A stretch of 64,000 bases of DNA from Prorocentrum cordatum (GCA_963575745.1 CAUYUJ010007224.1:511001-575000), one strand, 5' to 3'. Shown: positions 22,114 to 33,740, counted from the first letter of the stretch. A program made the numbers and translations. The notes: generated by a model not told the origin, from the sequence alone.

Positions 22114-22187
22114 GACCCCTGGGCGGTGGCACGCCCGAGCGTCACCCAGCACAGGACGACGCTCAGGCGTGCCACCGCCCAGGGGTC
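22114..22187. repeat. 30-bp inverted repeat (hairpin), 14-base loop
   Basis: The left arm 22114-22143 (GACCCCTGGGCGG... to GAGCGTC) pairs with the right arm 22158-22187 with one mismatch, around a 14-base loop. The hairpin lies in non-coding sequence 150 bases before a family F foldback. Confidence 0.9.
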
Positions 22188-22336
22188 CCTTTTTTCCGGT
22201 CCCCCGATCTGTGTTCTCGGCGCGGTGGTCACCGCTTCTCTTTGCACGCCCGTCGCGCCGCGAGCCTCTTCTGCCGAAGCGTCCCCGTGCCACGGGGGCG
22301 CCGATCGGAAACACGACGCGGAGAACCCGAAAGTTG

Positions 22337-22530
22337 GCCTCCCAAATGGGGTGGGTCCCAGTCGATGGGGTCGAAAGGTCGCGCCGCATCGCCTAATGAT
22401 ACATCACCGATGTGGCTCGATGTGGAGCCCGATTTTCTCTACGGCGACGTCGCCGATGCATCGGCGATGCGTCGACGATGCGGCAAGATCCTCCGACCCC
22501 GTCTACTCGGATTCCATTTGGGAGGCCTCT
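22337..22530. mobile_element. Family F foldback element, copy A
   Basis: The outer arms GGCCTCCCAAATGG and CCATTTGGGAGGCC are inverted repeats. Inside them the arms continue (GATGGGGTCGAAAGGTCG against CGATCC/GATCCTCCGACCCCGTC), and the centre is built of GATGCATCGGCGATG words. It encodes no protein, so it would be non-autonomous if mobile. Flanking sequence for at least 40 bases on each side is shared with copies B and C, so the repeated module is larger than the foldback. Confidence 0.7.
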
Positions 22531-22579
22531 GCCGAAGGCAACGGGTGTCCATCCCAGAAATGCGACGTCCTGATTTTGT

Positions 22580-22800
22580 GAGCGCGAGCCATGATCGATG
22601 ATCATGGTGGGATGGTTGTGGTGATGGTGGTGGTGGGCTTTCTTTGTTGTTGTTGATGATGGTGATGGTGATTTCAAGGGGGATGGTAATGGGTAATGGT
22701 GATGGTTAGTGTGAAAACGTGGCTGTGTGGTGCTGATGGCCGCTGATCCTCGTGGGATGGTGATAGTGATAGTGATGGTGTGATGGTGATGATTTGGGTA
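22580..22800. repeat. GATGGT-rich microsatellite module
   Basis: Degenerate GATGGTGATGGT array that follows foldback A and precedes a family M element. The same order occurs at 23770-23960 and 25840-26020. Confidence 0.85.
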
Positions 22801-22816
22801 CAAAAAGGAGTAGAAG

Positions 22817-24872
22817 AAAAGAGGGCCACGTGTTCTTTCCCGCGCGCGGGTGTCCAGAGAACACAAGAGTCCGGCCCAGGATGTGGCGACCCAGAATTTG
22901 GCAGACCGTGGCGCAACCTACGGCAGAACCGATTGCGAAACATGTGTTTCACACGAGGCGGACGAGACGCAACGCAGCTTGCCTTCACAGCTTCCGCGGG
23001 GCTGTTCCCGCTCCATGTTCGCCGGTCTGGGCTGCGGGGCGGCAGGGCCCGAGTGGCGAACCGCCCCGTGAGTCCTAGTGCGGCGTGGTTCCAGGGTCAG
23101 TGCTGGAATCGGGGAGCCGGTAGCTCATCAGCCTGTCAGGAGACCAGCTCACTGGCTCATCGTTTGGCACTGCGGCTGGCCGGTGGATCGGCCTGCTGGT
23201 TCCGTGTTCTGCCCATCACTCGCAAGGGGCTCGCTCGCCGCGCGGGGGAACCTGGCCTGACGTTGCTGCACGTTGTTCGGTTGCTGCCATCTGTCATGGT
23301 GCCCGCGCATTCGTCATTGAATCGGTGGTTGCATTCCCGACGTTGTCGCTTAGACCACGGGCGAAGGCTTACTTATATATAATATACCAGGCGTTCGGGG
23401 CCCCAGGCCCTGAGGCCCTCACTGTTCCAAAACTCGCCCCTCCACCGCAACCCAGACGAGGCGTGCCGCGGGGATGCTGACGGGAAACGTGACACGGGGA
23501 ACCCGAAAGTCGGCCTCCAAAGTGGAATGGGTCCGAGTAGATGGGGTCGAAGGATCGCGCCGCATCGCCGATGCATCGGCGATGTGGCTCGATGTTGAGC
23601 CTTGCTTTCTCTATACCGCGCCGATGCATCGCCGATGCGGCAAGATCCTCCAACCCCGTCTGCTCGGATCTCATGCGGGAGGCCTCTGAAGAAGGCAACA
23701 GGTGTCCATCCCAGTATTTCGACGTCCTGATGTTGTGAGTACGGGGTCCCCAGAAATCACGCTATCAATGACCATCCTTGGATGGTTGTGGTGATGGTGG
23801 TGGCCTGATGATTTTGTTGATGATGCTGAGGATGATGGTGATGGTGATGGTGATGGTGGGTGCGGAATCGTGGCTTTGTGATGATGATGGTGGCCGCTGG
23901 TCCTCGCGGGATGTTGGAATGTGTGATGATGGTGAAAAGGGTGATGATCTGGATAGAAAAGGGGTAGAAGGAAAGAGGGTGATGTTTGCTTTTCTGCGCG
24001 GGGGTGCCCAGAGGAAGCAATGAGTCCTACCTGGGATGTGGGGGCAAACGATTGGGCACACCGCGGCGCAACCTACTGCAAAACCCGTTGCGAAACATGT
24101 GTTTCACGTGAGGCGGACGAGACGCAAGGCGGCTTGCTCTCAAAGCATCGGCGGGGTTGTTCCCGCTCTATGTTCGCCGGGCTGGGGTGCGGGGCGGAAA
24201 AGGGCCCGAGAGGCGAACCGCCCCGTGTGTCCTAGTGCGGCGTGGTTGCAGGGTCAGTGTTGGAATCGGGGAAGTCTGTCATTCGTCAACCGATCAGGAA
24301 ACCAGCTCGCTGCCTCATCTTTTGGCACTGCGGCTGGCCACTTGATAGGCGTGCCAGCTTTCCAGATATTGCATTCTGGTCATCACTCGCCAAGAATTCG
24401 CTGGCCGCGCGTGCGGGGTTGGTTCGGCGTTGTTGCACGCTGTTCTGTTGATGCAAGCTGTGACTAGGCCCGCCCGCGCATTCGTCATCGGGCGAACACT
24501 TCTGAACTACGATTCGACCAGCTACGGCCGAACATCTTTTAATATAGTTGCCCGTTGCCGGGGAGTTGATGCAATGTGTGCGTTGAGGATGGCATGATTT
24601 CATCGCTCTTTGTTTGTGAGTTACCAAGTTGCTTCAGTTATCCTGCCTCGTGCGCGAAAACCGTTTTAGGCATTATTTGCTGTGGTCTTCCCCAGCTAGT
24701 GGTGCTTCGTGTTGATTGTAGTTGGTCGCAAGTAGGCGCTAGTCGACACCAGTGGGCGCCAATAAACGCTAACAGGCGCCAGTCGGGACAGTGATACACA
24801 CGAATTGGCGCTAATGGGGCGGAGCCTGTTTTAAACTCACGGCCACACGCGATACGCATAATGCATCGTTTC
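22817..24872 (+). repeat. 2.05-kb tandem duplication, left copy
   Basis: Aligns to 24873-26917 with an offset of 2055 to 2066 bases. The change in offset is explained by a small insertion near 25105, where GCCCGAGAG is doubled. The unit holds a truncated family M element (about 22830-23380), a foldback (copy B), a GATGGT stretch and a second, fuller family M element (about 24010-24860). It ends in GCGATACGCATAATGCATCG, and the right copy ends in the same words. Confidence 0.9.
23512..23693. mobile_element. Family F foldback element, copy B
   Basis: Inverted arms run from GGCCTCC at the left and GGGAGGCC at the right through GTCCGAGTAGATGGGGTCG and its partner CCCCGTCTGCTCGGATC, to a centre of GATGCATCGGCGATG and GATGCATCGCCGATG. 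It lies inside the left 2.05-kb unit. Confidence 0.75.
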
Positions 24873-26917
24873 CAAGAGGGCCATGTGTTCTTTCCCGCGC
24901 GCGGGTGTCCAGAGAACACAAGAGTCCCGCCCAGGATGTGGGGACCCAGAATTTGGCAAACCGTGGCGCAACCTACGGCAGAACCGATTGCGAAACATGT
25001 GTTTCACACGAGGCGGGCGAGACGCAGCGCAGCTTGCCTTCACAGCTTCCGCGGGGCCGTTCCCGCTCCATGTTCGCCGGGCTGGGCTGCGGGGCGGCAG
25101 GGCCCGAGAGGCCCGAGAGGCGAACCGCCCCGTGTGAGTCCTAGTGCGGCGTGGTTCCAGGGTCAGCGCTGGAATCGGGGAGTCGGTAGCTCATCAGCCT
25201 GTCAGGAGACCAGCTCACTGGCTCATCGTTTGGCACTGCGGCTGGCCGGTGGATCGGCCTGCTGGTTCCGTGTTCTGCCCATCACTCGCAAGGGGCTCGC
25301 TCGCCGCGCGGGGGAACCTGGCCTGACGTTGCTGCACGTTGTTCGGTTGCTACCATCCGTCATGGTGCCCGCGCATTCGTCATTGAATCGGTGGTTGCAT
25401 TCCCGACGTTGTCGCTTAGACCACGGGCGAAGGTTTACTTATTTATAATATACCAGGCGTTCGGGGCCCCAGGCCCTGAGGCCCTCACTTTTCCAAAGCT
25501 CGCCCCTCCACCGCAACCCAGACGAGGCGTGCCGCGGGGATGCTGACGGGAAGCGTGACACGGGGAACCCCAAAGTCGGCCTCCAAAGTGGAATGGGTCC
25601 GAGTAGATGGGGTCGAAGGATCGCGCCGCATCGCCGATGCATCGGCGATGTGGCTCGATGTTGAGCCTTGCTTTCTCTATACCGCGCCGATGCATCGCCG
25701 ATGCGGCAAGATCCTCCAACCCCGTCTGTTCGGATCTCATGCGGGAGGCCTCTGAAGAAGGCAACAGGTGTCCATCCCAGTATTTCGACGTCCTGATGTT
25801 GTGAGTACGGGGTCCCCAGAAATCACGCTATCAATGGCCATCCTTGGATGGTTGTGGTGATGGTGGTGGCCTGATGATTTTGTTGATGATGCTGAGGATG
25901 ATGGTGATGGTGATGGTGATGGTGGGTGCGGAATCGTGACTTTGTGATGATGGTGGCCGCTGGTCTTCGCGGGATGTTGGAATTGTTGATGATGGTGAAA
26001 GGGTGATGATCTGGATAGAAAAGGGGTGGAAGGAAAGAGGGTGATGTTTGCTTTTCGGCGCGGGGGTGCCCAGAGGAAGCAAGGAGTCCTACCTAGGATG
26101 TGGGGGCAAACGATCCGGCAAACCGCGGCGCAACCTACTGCAAAACCCGTTGCGAAACATGTGTTTCACGTGAGGCGGACGAGACGCAAGGCGGCTTGCT
26201 CTCAAAGCATCGGCGGGGTTGTTCCCGCTCTATGTTCGCCGGGCTGGGGTGCGGGGCGGAAAATGCCCGAGAAGCGAACCGCCCCGTGGGTCCTAGTGCG
26301 GCGTGGTTGCAGGGTCAGTGTTGGAATCGGGGAAGTCTGTCATTCGTCAACCGATCAGGAAACCAGCTCACCGCCTCATCTTTTGGCACTGCGGCTGGCC
26401 ACTTGATAGGCGTGCCAGCTTTCCAGATATTGCATTCTGGTCGTCACTCGCCAAGAATTCGCTGGCCGCGCTTGCGGGGTTGGTTCGGCGTTGTTGCACG
26501 CTGTTCTGTTGATGCAAGCTGTGACTAGGCCCGCCCGCGCATTCGTCATCGGGCGAACACTTCTGAACTTCGATTCGACCAGCTACGGCCGAACATCTTT
26601 TCATATAGTTGCCCGTTGCCGGGGAGTTGATGCAATGTGTGCGTTGAGGATGGCATGACTTCATCGTTCTTTGTTTGTGAGTTACCAAGTTGCTTCAGTT
26701 ATCCTGCCTTGTGCGCGAAAACAGTTTTAGGCATTATTTGCTGTGGTCTTCCCCAGTTGATTGTAGCTGGTCGCAATTAGGCGCTAGTCGACACCAGTGG
26801 GCGCCAATAAACGCTAACAGGCGCCAGTCGGGACATTGATACACACGAATGGGCGCTAATGGGGCGGAGCCTGTTTTAAACTCACGGCCACACGCGATAC
26901 GCATAATGCATCGTTTC
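24873..26917 (+). repeat. 2.05-kb tandem duplication, right copy
   Basis: Second copy of the 22817-24872 unit with scattered substitutions. After the shared end words at about 26895-26917 the sequence becomes unrelated (CCCCTTCTCTATTTTCCC). The open frames inside both copies (for example 23078-23260 and 25144-25326) are kept only because the copies are recent. Confidence 0.9.
25578..25759. mobile_element. Family F foldback element, copy C
   Basis: Duplicate of copy B, 2066 bases away, produced by the tandem duplication rather than by independent insertion. Confidence 0.75.
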
Positions 26918-27150
26918 CCCTTCTCTATTTTCCCGCCCGCATTTATTCCATATCCTGTGCCACATCCTGTCCTTCAGTTGTCGCAGCCAGTGGCCCGTCA
27001 CGTCCAGCACGTGTTGGCCATATTGCTGAAGCTTGGCACGTCCCCAGCGCAGCCAGGACGGCCTTATTCAGAGCCCAGCGGTCCGCTCGTTTCCCCCGCG
27101 CTCGGGGGAGCAGGATTGGGTAGGACAGCGTTTTTGTGGACATGCAGTGG
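26918..27150. other. No gene recognised
   Basis: Short unique spacer between the tandem duplication and a diverged family M copy. Confidence 0.4.
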
Positions 27151-27890
27151 CAGATTTCTCGCGATGTTTTTTGGGGGATGTGTGTTAACTGCAGATAACT
27201 GTGGTGCGCAAGCCGTGGTGCAACCCTTGGCGCAACGTATAGCTGAGTCAGTGGCGCACCTAATGCGGCAGGACTATAGTCACTTCGTCTGTCCCCAGCT
27301 TATGTGCGGGCCCGCCTGACCTAAGCTGATCTATGCTCACCGTTCATGTTGCGGGGCTTGAGGACCAAGCAGCGAGCTGTCTTGAGATTTCCGTTGCGTC
27401 ACCATCTTGTGGGTTTTCTATACGACTCAGCCTTTCAGCTGTCAACCACACGACCAGCTGATAGGCTCGCCGGTTGATGGTTTGGCTGGCGTCTGATTGA
27501 GTGATCGGTTGGTTAGGAAGGGGGGTATCGGATGATTGGTTGGTCAGTTGCATAGCCGTCAAAGCATTCTCGAGGAACCCGAAGCGCAACGTATGGCGCA
27601 AGTTGTGGTGCAACCAAGCGATGGCGCGCCTAAGCCGACTGGTCAATTCGTTGTGCCCTCGCAGTTTCAGATTGGGTTCTTCCAGTCTAGGTCTGCTCGC
27701 AATTTGTGCTGCGGGCGAGGTCCAGGCCAACGTGGAGAGCCATCTTGAAATTTCCTCTGCGACAATGCCCCAGAGCCATTGTAGGAATCGGCGGATATGA
27801 TGTCAACCAGCCGATCGGCTGACCGGCTGGTCGGCTGATTGGTTGCTTCGCGACTGATCGGTTAATCGGTTGGTTGACCATTGGTCAGTT
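27150..27890 (+). repeat. Diverged family M-like sequence
   Basis: Carries decayed family M words: GTGGTGCAACCCTTGGCGCAACG, repeated as AACGTATGGCGCAAG...GGTGCAACC, then GTAGGAATCGGCGG and CAACCAGCCGATCGG, with a run of CGGCTGACCGGCTGG-type palindromic words at 27795-27900. The limits are unclear. Confidence 0.45.
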
Positions 27891-28035
27891 AGTCGGCCAG
27901 TCCGTTGACCATCTCTCTTGCTTTCCCTCAACCATGCCAGAAACACGATCGACCCATGAACCCGAAAAGGAATGCAGACATGTAAGGCATTGGCAACGTT
28001 CCGAAGACGCTTGGTTGGGCGACGGGCAAACGCAA

Positions 28036-28800
28036 TGCTGAGTGTATCGGTCTTGATGTACCGTGCCGAGGGTTAGGCTGTACTGCGCCGTGCTAAATTG
28101 TGATGTGCCATGCCGCGATTGTGATATATGGCGTTGTGGATCGACTCCTCCTTTGCATCCGAGTCCTGGCCGAACTGGTTTGGATCTTAAGTTCGAGCTG
28201 CCTGTGCACATAGTAGCTGCCCAGAGCTGGTTGACAGGGGGACATGCCAGGAGGACGCGCCGCGGAGCGCCCCAAGGCATGCGCAAGGCGACGTGCCAAG
28301 GGACGTGCCATGGGGACGCACCGCAGGACGTGCCAAAGGGACGCGCTATGGAACGTGCCAATGGACGTGTCACGGGACGTGCCAGGGGACGCGCCGCGCG
28401 ACGTGCCAGAGGGACGTGCCACGGAACGTGCCAGAGGGACGTGCCAGGTTGAAATGTTGAGTGTATCGATATTGATGTACCGTGCCGAGGGTTGTGTTGT
28501 GCTGCGCCGTGGTGAATTTCGATGTGCCATACCGCGATTGTGCTCTATAGTGTTGTGGACCGAGTCTTCCTTTTGCATCCGAGTCCTGACCGAACTGATC
28601 TGAATCTTAAGCTCGAGCTGCCTGAGCACATAGTAGCTGCCCCGAAGCTAATTGACAGAGGAACATGCCAGGAGGACGCGCCGCGGAACGTCCCAAGGAA
28701 CGCGCCAGGCGACGTGCCAGGGGACGTGCCGCGGGGACGCACCGCAGGACGTGCCAAGGGGACGCGCTACGGAACGTGCCAATGGACGTGCCACCTCATG
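28036..28800 (+). repeat. Two-copy ~420-bp repeat ending in a GGGACGTGCCA array
   Basis: Copy 1 (28036-28450) and copy 2 (28451-28800) share GTACCGTGCCGAGGGTT, CTGCGCCGT, GATGTGCCAT, CATCCGAGTCCTG, CTTAAG.TCGAGCTGCCTG and ACATAGTAGCTGCC. Each ends in an 11-base GGGACGTGCCA array (28240-28450 and 28665-28790). Confidence 0.85.
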
Positions 28801-29100
28801 CTAGACATCCGCGTGGGCGAATTGGACACGTGAAGACAAGCGGTTCGTTTGAGACATCCTCAACACATCTTCATGTTAGACGTCCGTTCCAGGCCCCCAG
28901 GAAGGCCCCAGGAGGCCCATGTTTGATACCCCCCAGGTGGCCTGGACACGTTAAAGCACTTGGTTCCGCCATGTTGGATATCCCCCCTGGGCGGCCTGGA
29001 CACGTAAAACCGCGTGGTTCCAGTTCGGGACAATCATGTTGGATATTGTGTGGCCTGGACGCGTCAACACACGTGGGACCAGCTCTGGGCAACCGTTATA
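28801..29100 (+). repeat. ~75-bp GGCCTGGACACGT satellite, first block
   Basis: Units with CATGTTNGATA, CCCCCNGGGTGGCCTGGACACG and CGTGGTTCCAGCTCGGG. The same unit resumes at 30010 after an interruption of microsatellite sequence. Confidence 0.75.
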
Positions 29101-29159
29101 CCTATACGACCGCCCTGCGGGCGATAAGGAGGTTTGGGGGGGGGATTGAGATCAAATGC

Positions 29160-29262
29160 CCACCCTGACTGACCTCCAGCCTGTCATCTTGATCTCATCT
29201 CTCTCTTTCTCTCTGTCTCTCTCTCTCTCTCTCTGTGTCTCTCTCTCGCTCTCTCTCTCGCC

Positions 29263-29297
<35 letters not shown>

Positions 29298-29330
29298 CCT
29301 CTCTATCAGAGTCTCCCTCCACCACGATGA
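29160..29330. repeat. CT microsatellite
   Basis: CTCTCT run with occasional G or T, about 29195-29308. Confidence 0.9.
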
Positions 29331-29394
29331 TGATCGCGATGACGATGACATTGGACAAGAAAGCCCGCCGCAGGCGCCGACAAAAATGAATTGA

Positions 29395-29690
29395 TGGATC
29401 GGGTTGGGTGAATTGGATTGGATGGGATAAGATGGGCTGGATAAGATACGATGGGTTGGATTGGAAGAGATGGATTGGATAAGATAAGATGGATTGGATT
29501 GGCCCGCCGCAGGCGCAGAAACAAATGAATTGATGGATTGGGTTGGGTGGATTGGTTTGGGTGGGATAAGATAAGATGGGACAAGATGGGTTGGATAAGG
29601 TAAGATGGATTGGATTGGACAATATGGAGTGGATCAGATAAGTTGGATTGGATAAGAAAGCCCGCCGCAGGCGCCGACAAAAATTGATTT
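29395..29690. repeat. GGATTGGATAAGAT short-period repeat
   Basis: GATTGGATGGGATAAGATGG-type units, divided into three blocks by AAGCCCGCCGCAGGCGC at about 29358, 29502 and 29658. The blocks themselves form a ~150-bp higher-order repeat. Confidence 0.8.
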
Positions 29691-29699
29691 TGAAATTAG

Positions 29700-30010
29700 T
29701 GACATGCGTTAGCGCCGGGACGCCCGGGACACCCGGGACACCGCCCAGCCCAACTGGGACACCTCCCGGCCACCGGCGGACGGGAAACGGACTTTACGCT
29801 CCTACTGACACCTGGGACACCCGGGACACCGCCCGGCCCAACCGGCCACCGGCGGACGGGCGCACGGACTTTCGCTCTTACTTCGGCCTAGCTTCCTAGC
29901 TACAGGAGGATCACGCGCAGCCTCGCCTCGCCCGCACGCACGACACGAACACGAAACCAAAACCAATGTCCCGGTGGGGGGTCTCCGTTTCACTGCGATC
30001 TCACCCCCCC
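29700..30010. other. GGGACACCC repeat and spacer
   Basis: GGGACACCCGGGACACCGCCC words occur in two blocks (29720-29770 and 29805-29860). No gene. Confidence 0.6.
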
Positions 30011-30440
30011 AAACTCCGATACACCATTGGGTGGCCTGGACACGTTAAAACACATGATCGTTGCGAGGGGCAAACATGTTAGATACCCCCTTGGGTGGCC
30101 TGGACACGTAAGAACAAGTGTTTCAAGCTCGGGGGAACCATGTTAGATACCCCCTTGGGTGGCTTGGACACGTTTAAACACGTGGTGCCAGCTCGGGACA
30201 ATCATGTTAGAGACACCTTTGAGTGGCCTGGGCATGTTCAACATGGTTCTTGCTCGGGGCAGTCATGTCAGATACCCCCCTGCGTGGCCTGGACACGTTA
30301 AAACACGTGGTGCCAGCTCGGGGCAATCATGTTAGATACACCCTTGAGTGGTCTGGGCACGTTAAAACACGTGGTCATTACTCGGGACAGTCTTGTTACA
30401 TACCCCCTTGGGTGGCCTGGACACGTTAAACCACGAGGTT
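30010..30440 (+). repeat. ~75-bp GGCCTGGACACGT satellite, second block
   Basis: About six units with CATGTTAGATACCCCC, TGGGTGGCCTGGACACG and CACGTGGT.CCAGCTCGGG. Confidence 0.85.
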
Positions 30441-31725
30441 CCAGCTCGGGACAAACATGTTAGATACTCCCCTGCGTGGCCTGGATACGCTCAATTCGCG
30501 CTCCCGCTCGAGACATCCTCGCAATGTCTTCCCTGAAGAGGCCCCCAAAGCGCCACCCCTTGCCCAGAGCAAGAACACATTACTTTTCTGTATTCGGATA
30601 TGTGTTCGGGAAGCGCTGTTCGGCCCCCCGTGCGTTTCCTGATAATTCGGCGTTGGGCCCGACGCCATGTTGGATTTCCAACTGGGCGGGCTGGACACGT
30701 AAAACACGTGGTCCCAGCTCGGAACAATCATGTTACATACCCCCTCGGGCGGCTTGGACACGTAAAAACACCAGGTTCCAGCACAGGACCATCATGTTAG
30801 ATACCCCCCTGAGTGGCCTGGACACTTGAAAATATGCGGCTCCAGCGCAGGACCACCATGTTAGATACCCCTCCTGGACGGCCTGAACACGTAAAAACAC
30901 GTGGTGTGAGCTCGGGGCAACCATGTTAGATACACCCTTGAGTTGTCTGGGCACGTGAAACCACGAGGTTCCAGCTCGGGACAAACATGTTAGATGCTCC
31001 CCTGCGTGGCCTGGATACGCTCAATTCGCGCTCCCGCTCTAGCCTTCCTCGCAATGTCTTCCCTGAAGATGCCCCCAAAGCGCCACCCCTTGCCCAGAGC
31101 AAGAACACATTACTTTTCTGGATTGGGATATGTGTTCGGGAAGCGCTGTTCGGTCCCCCGTGCGTTTCCTGATAATTCGGCGTTGGGCCCGACGCCATGT
31201 TGGATTTCCAACTGGGCGGGCTGGACACGTAAAACACGTGGTTCCAGCTCGGGACAATCATGTTACATACCCCCTCGGGCGGCCTGGACACGTAAAAACA
31301 CAGCTCCAGCACAGGACCACCATGTTAGATACCCCCCTGTGTGGCCACTTGAAAATACGCGGCTCCAGCGCAGGACCACCATGTTAGATACCCCTCCTGG
31401 ACGGCCTGAACATGTAAAAACACGTGGCTCCAGTTCGGGACCACCATGTTAGATACCCACTTGGGTAGCCTGGACATGCGAAAGCACGTGATTCCAGCTC
31501 GGGACAAACATGTTAGATACCCCCCTGCGTGGCCTGGATACGCTGAATTCGGGCCCCCGCCCGAGACATTCTCGCAATGTCTTCCCTGAAGAGGCCCCCA
31601 AACCGCCACCCCTCGCCCAGAGCAAGAACACATCATTTGTCTGTATTGGCGTATGTGTTCGGGTAGCTCTTCTCGGCCCCCCGTGCGTTTCCTGATAATT
31701 CGGCGTTGGGCCCGACGATATCCGA
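30440..31725 (+). repeat. ~525-bp higher-order repeat, two and a half units
   Basis: The anchor CGTGGCCTGGATACGCT starts units at 30474, 31004 and 31529. Each continues with CGCAATGTCTTCCCTGAAGA, GCCCAGAGCAAGAACACAT, GTATGTGTTCGGG-type words and GATAATTCGGCGTTGGGCCC, and the first two then enter several 75-bp satellite units. The third unit leaves the repeat after the GGGCCCGACG words near 31718. Confidence 0.85.
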
Positions 31726-32098
31726 CTGGCCCCTAGGAGACGTCCAAGAGGTTTTCAAATAGCCCAAGAGTGCCCTCGATGCGTCAAAACTGCTTGCAGG
31801 AGGCCCCCGGGAGGCTTCCGGATTGCCTCAATCTGGCCGCAGGTGGCCTCAAGTCGGGCTTCCACGCAGCCAGGACGGCCAATGACGGCTTCAGACTGCA
31901 GAACCGATGCCCCCAAGGGACCCTCAGACGCCCCCCCAAGAGGTGCCTCCAACAGCCAGTTGACGAAGCATGCGGAACACCCCAGAAGCTCCTCAGATGC
32001 CGTCGCGCGCCTGTGCTTGATAGCGTTGTCCAAGATCGTCCAGCGCCCCCCCGGCCTGGGCTAGAACCTGACCGCGCGCGAAGCGCGCGCGATGGTTC
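31726..32098. other. No gene recognised
   Basis: Contains family L-like words in inverted orientation (GCCCCCGGGAGGC, CCCCCAAGAGG). No domain. Confidence 0.4.
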
Positions 32099-32128
32099 TA
32101 GTATATATATATATACATACACACACGA

Positions 32129-32163
<35 letters not shown>
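32099..32163. repeat. TA microsatellite
   Basis: Two TATATA runs separated by CATACACACACGAAG. Confidence 0.95.
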
Positions 32164-32166
<3 letters not shown>

Positions 32167-33640
32167 GTCGCAGAGCCACGGTGCCGAGGTGCGGTCGTTC
32201 TGAGCTCAGGAGGGGCTCTGGTTTTCCAGCCGCTCCTCAGCTCCAGGTCGTGACACCTATGAGCGGTCGAGGCTCGCCGTGGCCAAAAGCGCCCCCTCCA
32301 TTGCGGCGGCGACCGTGGCGACGACGACGGCGCCGGCGAAGGCGCCGACGACGACGTTGGCGGAGACCGCGGCGACAACGGCGACGGTGGCCGTTGACTG
32401 TGGCGACGTCGGCGACGGCGACGTCAGACCCTTGCTTTCTGCTCGAACTGCTGGAACGCTCTCGCTCAGTGAAAGGACCGTACTGGGGCACGCCGTGGGC
32501 TGCTGGAACGCTCTCGCTCGATAAAAATGGTGCGCTGGAACATGCAGGCGGTGCGACCGCTTGCACGGTGGTTGCAACCTGCGTTTGGATCCACGCATTC
32601 GTCGTTAAGGGCACTCCTGGCGCGCTGGACGTTGCTGCCCCAGGCGCGGGTGGACGCTTCTCGACGAGGATTGGTGAAGTGGCTGCGGCCGAAAAGGCGG
32701 GCACGCACTTATCCCATGATGGCAGGGATGCGCAATGTGGGCTCTGATGTGGTTAATTATCGAAGACGCATGGTGCGAGTCACCGCCGACCCCTGCCTTG
32801 TAGAAGCGTTTGTACCGCAACGTGTCGAGCGAAAGCGCGGCCACGCTGGATTTCGTGCTCCCCCACTTGTTGGGGAAAATGTTGTGGGAACGCTAGGGAA
32901 AAACTGGTTTGGGGTTGCGCGTGGGTTCTTGAGGGCTTTCTTGTAGGCCACTTGGGGGCCTCTTGAACCATTTCGGGGTTTCGTGGGTGTGAAAGCGATC
33001 GGGGCATCTGTGGGCCATGTTGGGGACCTCTCCGGCCCGATTTGGGGCCTGCTTCTTTTTGGACAATTTGGCGCATTCCTTTTTTGTAATTTTGGAACCC
33101 GCACGGCGCCATTTGGGTGAGCCTACCGGGATTATTGGGCTGTGTTGGGCTATTTTGGGCCAGAAGCGCGAGAATCAGACAAGCAAGTACATATCAATAA
33201 CATTCAATGGTTTTGGTCTCTTGGGCTGACCGTGGGGGCCCCAAATATAGCCCACGAAACCCCCAACAGAGCCTCTTGGGCCGCTTTGGTACCATATTGG
33301 AATCATTTGTGGCCGTCTCTTTGGGAATGTACTGGAGGCCATCCGGGATCATGGGATCTCATTGGAAGCCATCTTAGATTTTTACTAGCGAGTGAGAAGA
33401 GTGAGAGGCTGACGGTTTGCATCTGCCGGCGCTTGATCCGGGTGGTCAACTGCAGCTTCTCAAGACAACCAAACGAAATACACATATCCACGCAGAGAAC
33501 ATGTCAGGCAGGCTCTTGTGGTGGTGGATATGCTGGCCTGAAGGGCCTATTGTGGTTTCTAGGGGTTTCTTGTGAACCCTATTCGGGGCCAGCCGGTTTT
33601 CTCGGAGGCCATCTTTGCAAATGGCAGGTCGGATTCCCCA
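32164..33640. other. Repeat-rich spacer, no gene recognised
   Basis: Holds a GACGACGGCG stretch (32300-32425), a doubled GCTGGAACGCTCTCGCTC (about 32450 and 32503) and scattered TTGGGCC family L words from 32945 to 33250. The long frame 31770-32747 runs through the TA microsatellite and the GACGGCG stretch and is rejected. Confidence 0.5.
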
Positions 33641-33740
33641 TATGAGGTTTGTCTTGGACCTCTTCGGGGGACTTTCGGGCCCCTCTTGGGCCTCGTGGGC
33701 CCTCTCGGGCGGATCTTGGGGGCCTCTTGGGTCGTCGTGG
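33640..33740 (+). repeat. Family L tract
   Basis: GGGCCCCTCTTGGGCC, CTCTCGGGCGGATCTTGG and CTCTTGGGTCGTC words. Confidence 0.6.

Noticed and set aside
22817-26917. Repeated short ORFs (for example 23078-23260 and 25144-25326) as a duplicated gene pair
   Set aside because: They lie within family M repeats. The frames are shared only because the 2.05-kb units are recent duplicates and are not kept in the 6.7-kb copy.
31770-32747. 325-residue ORF
   Set aside because: It passes through the TA microsatellite and a GACGGCG stretch and has no domain.
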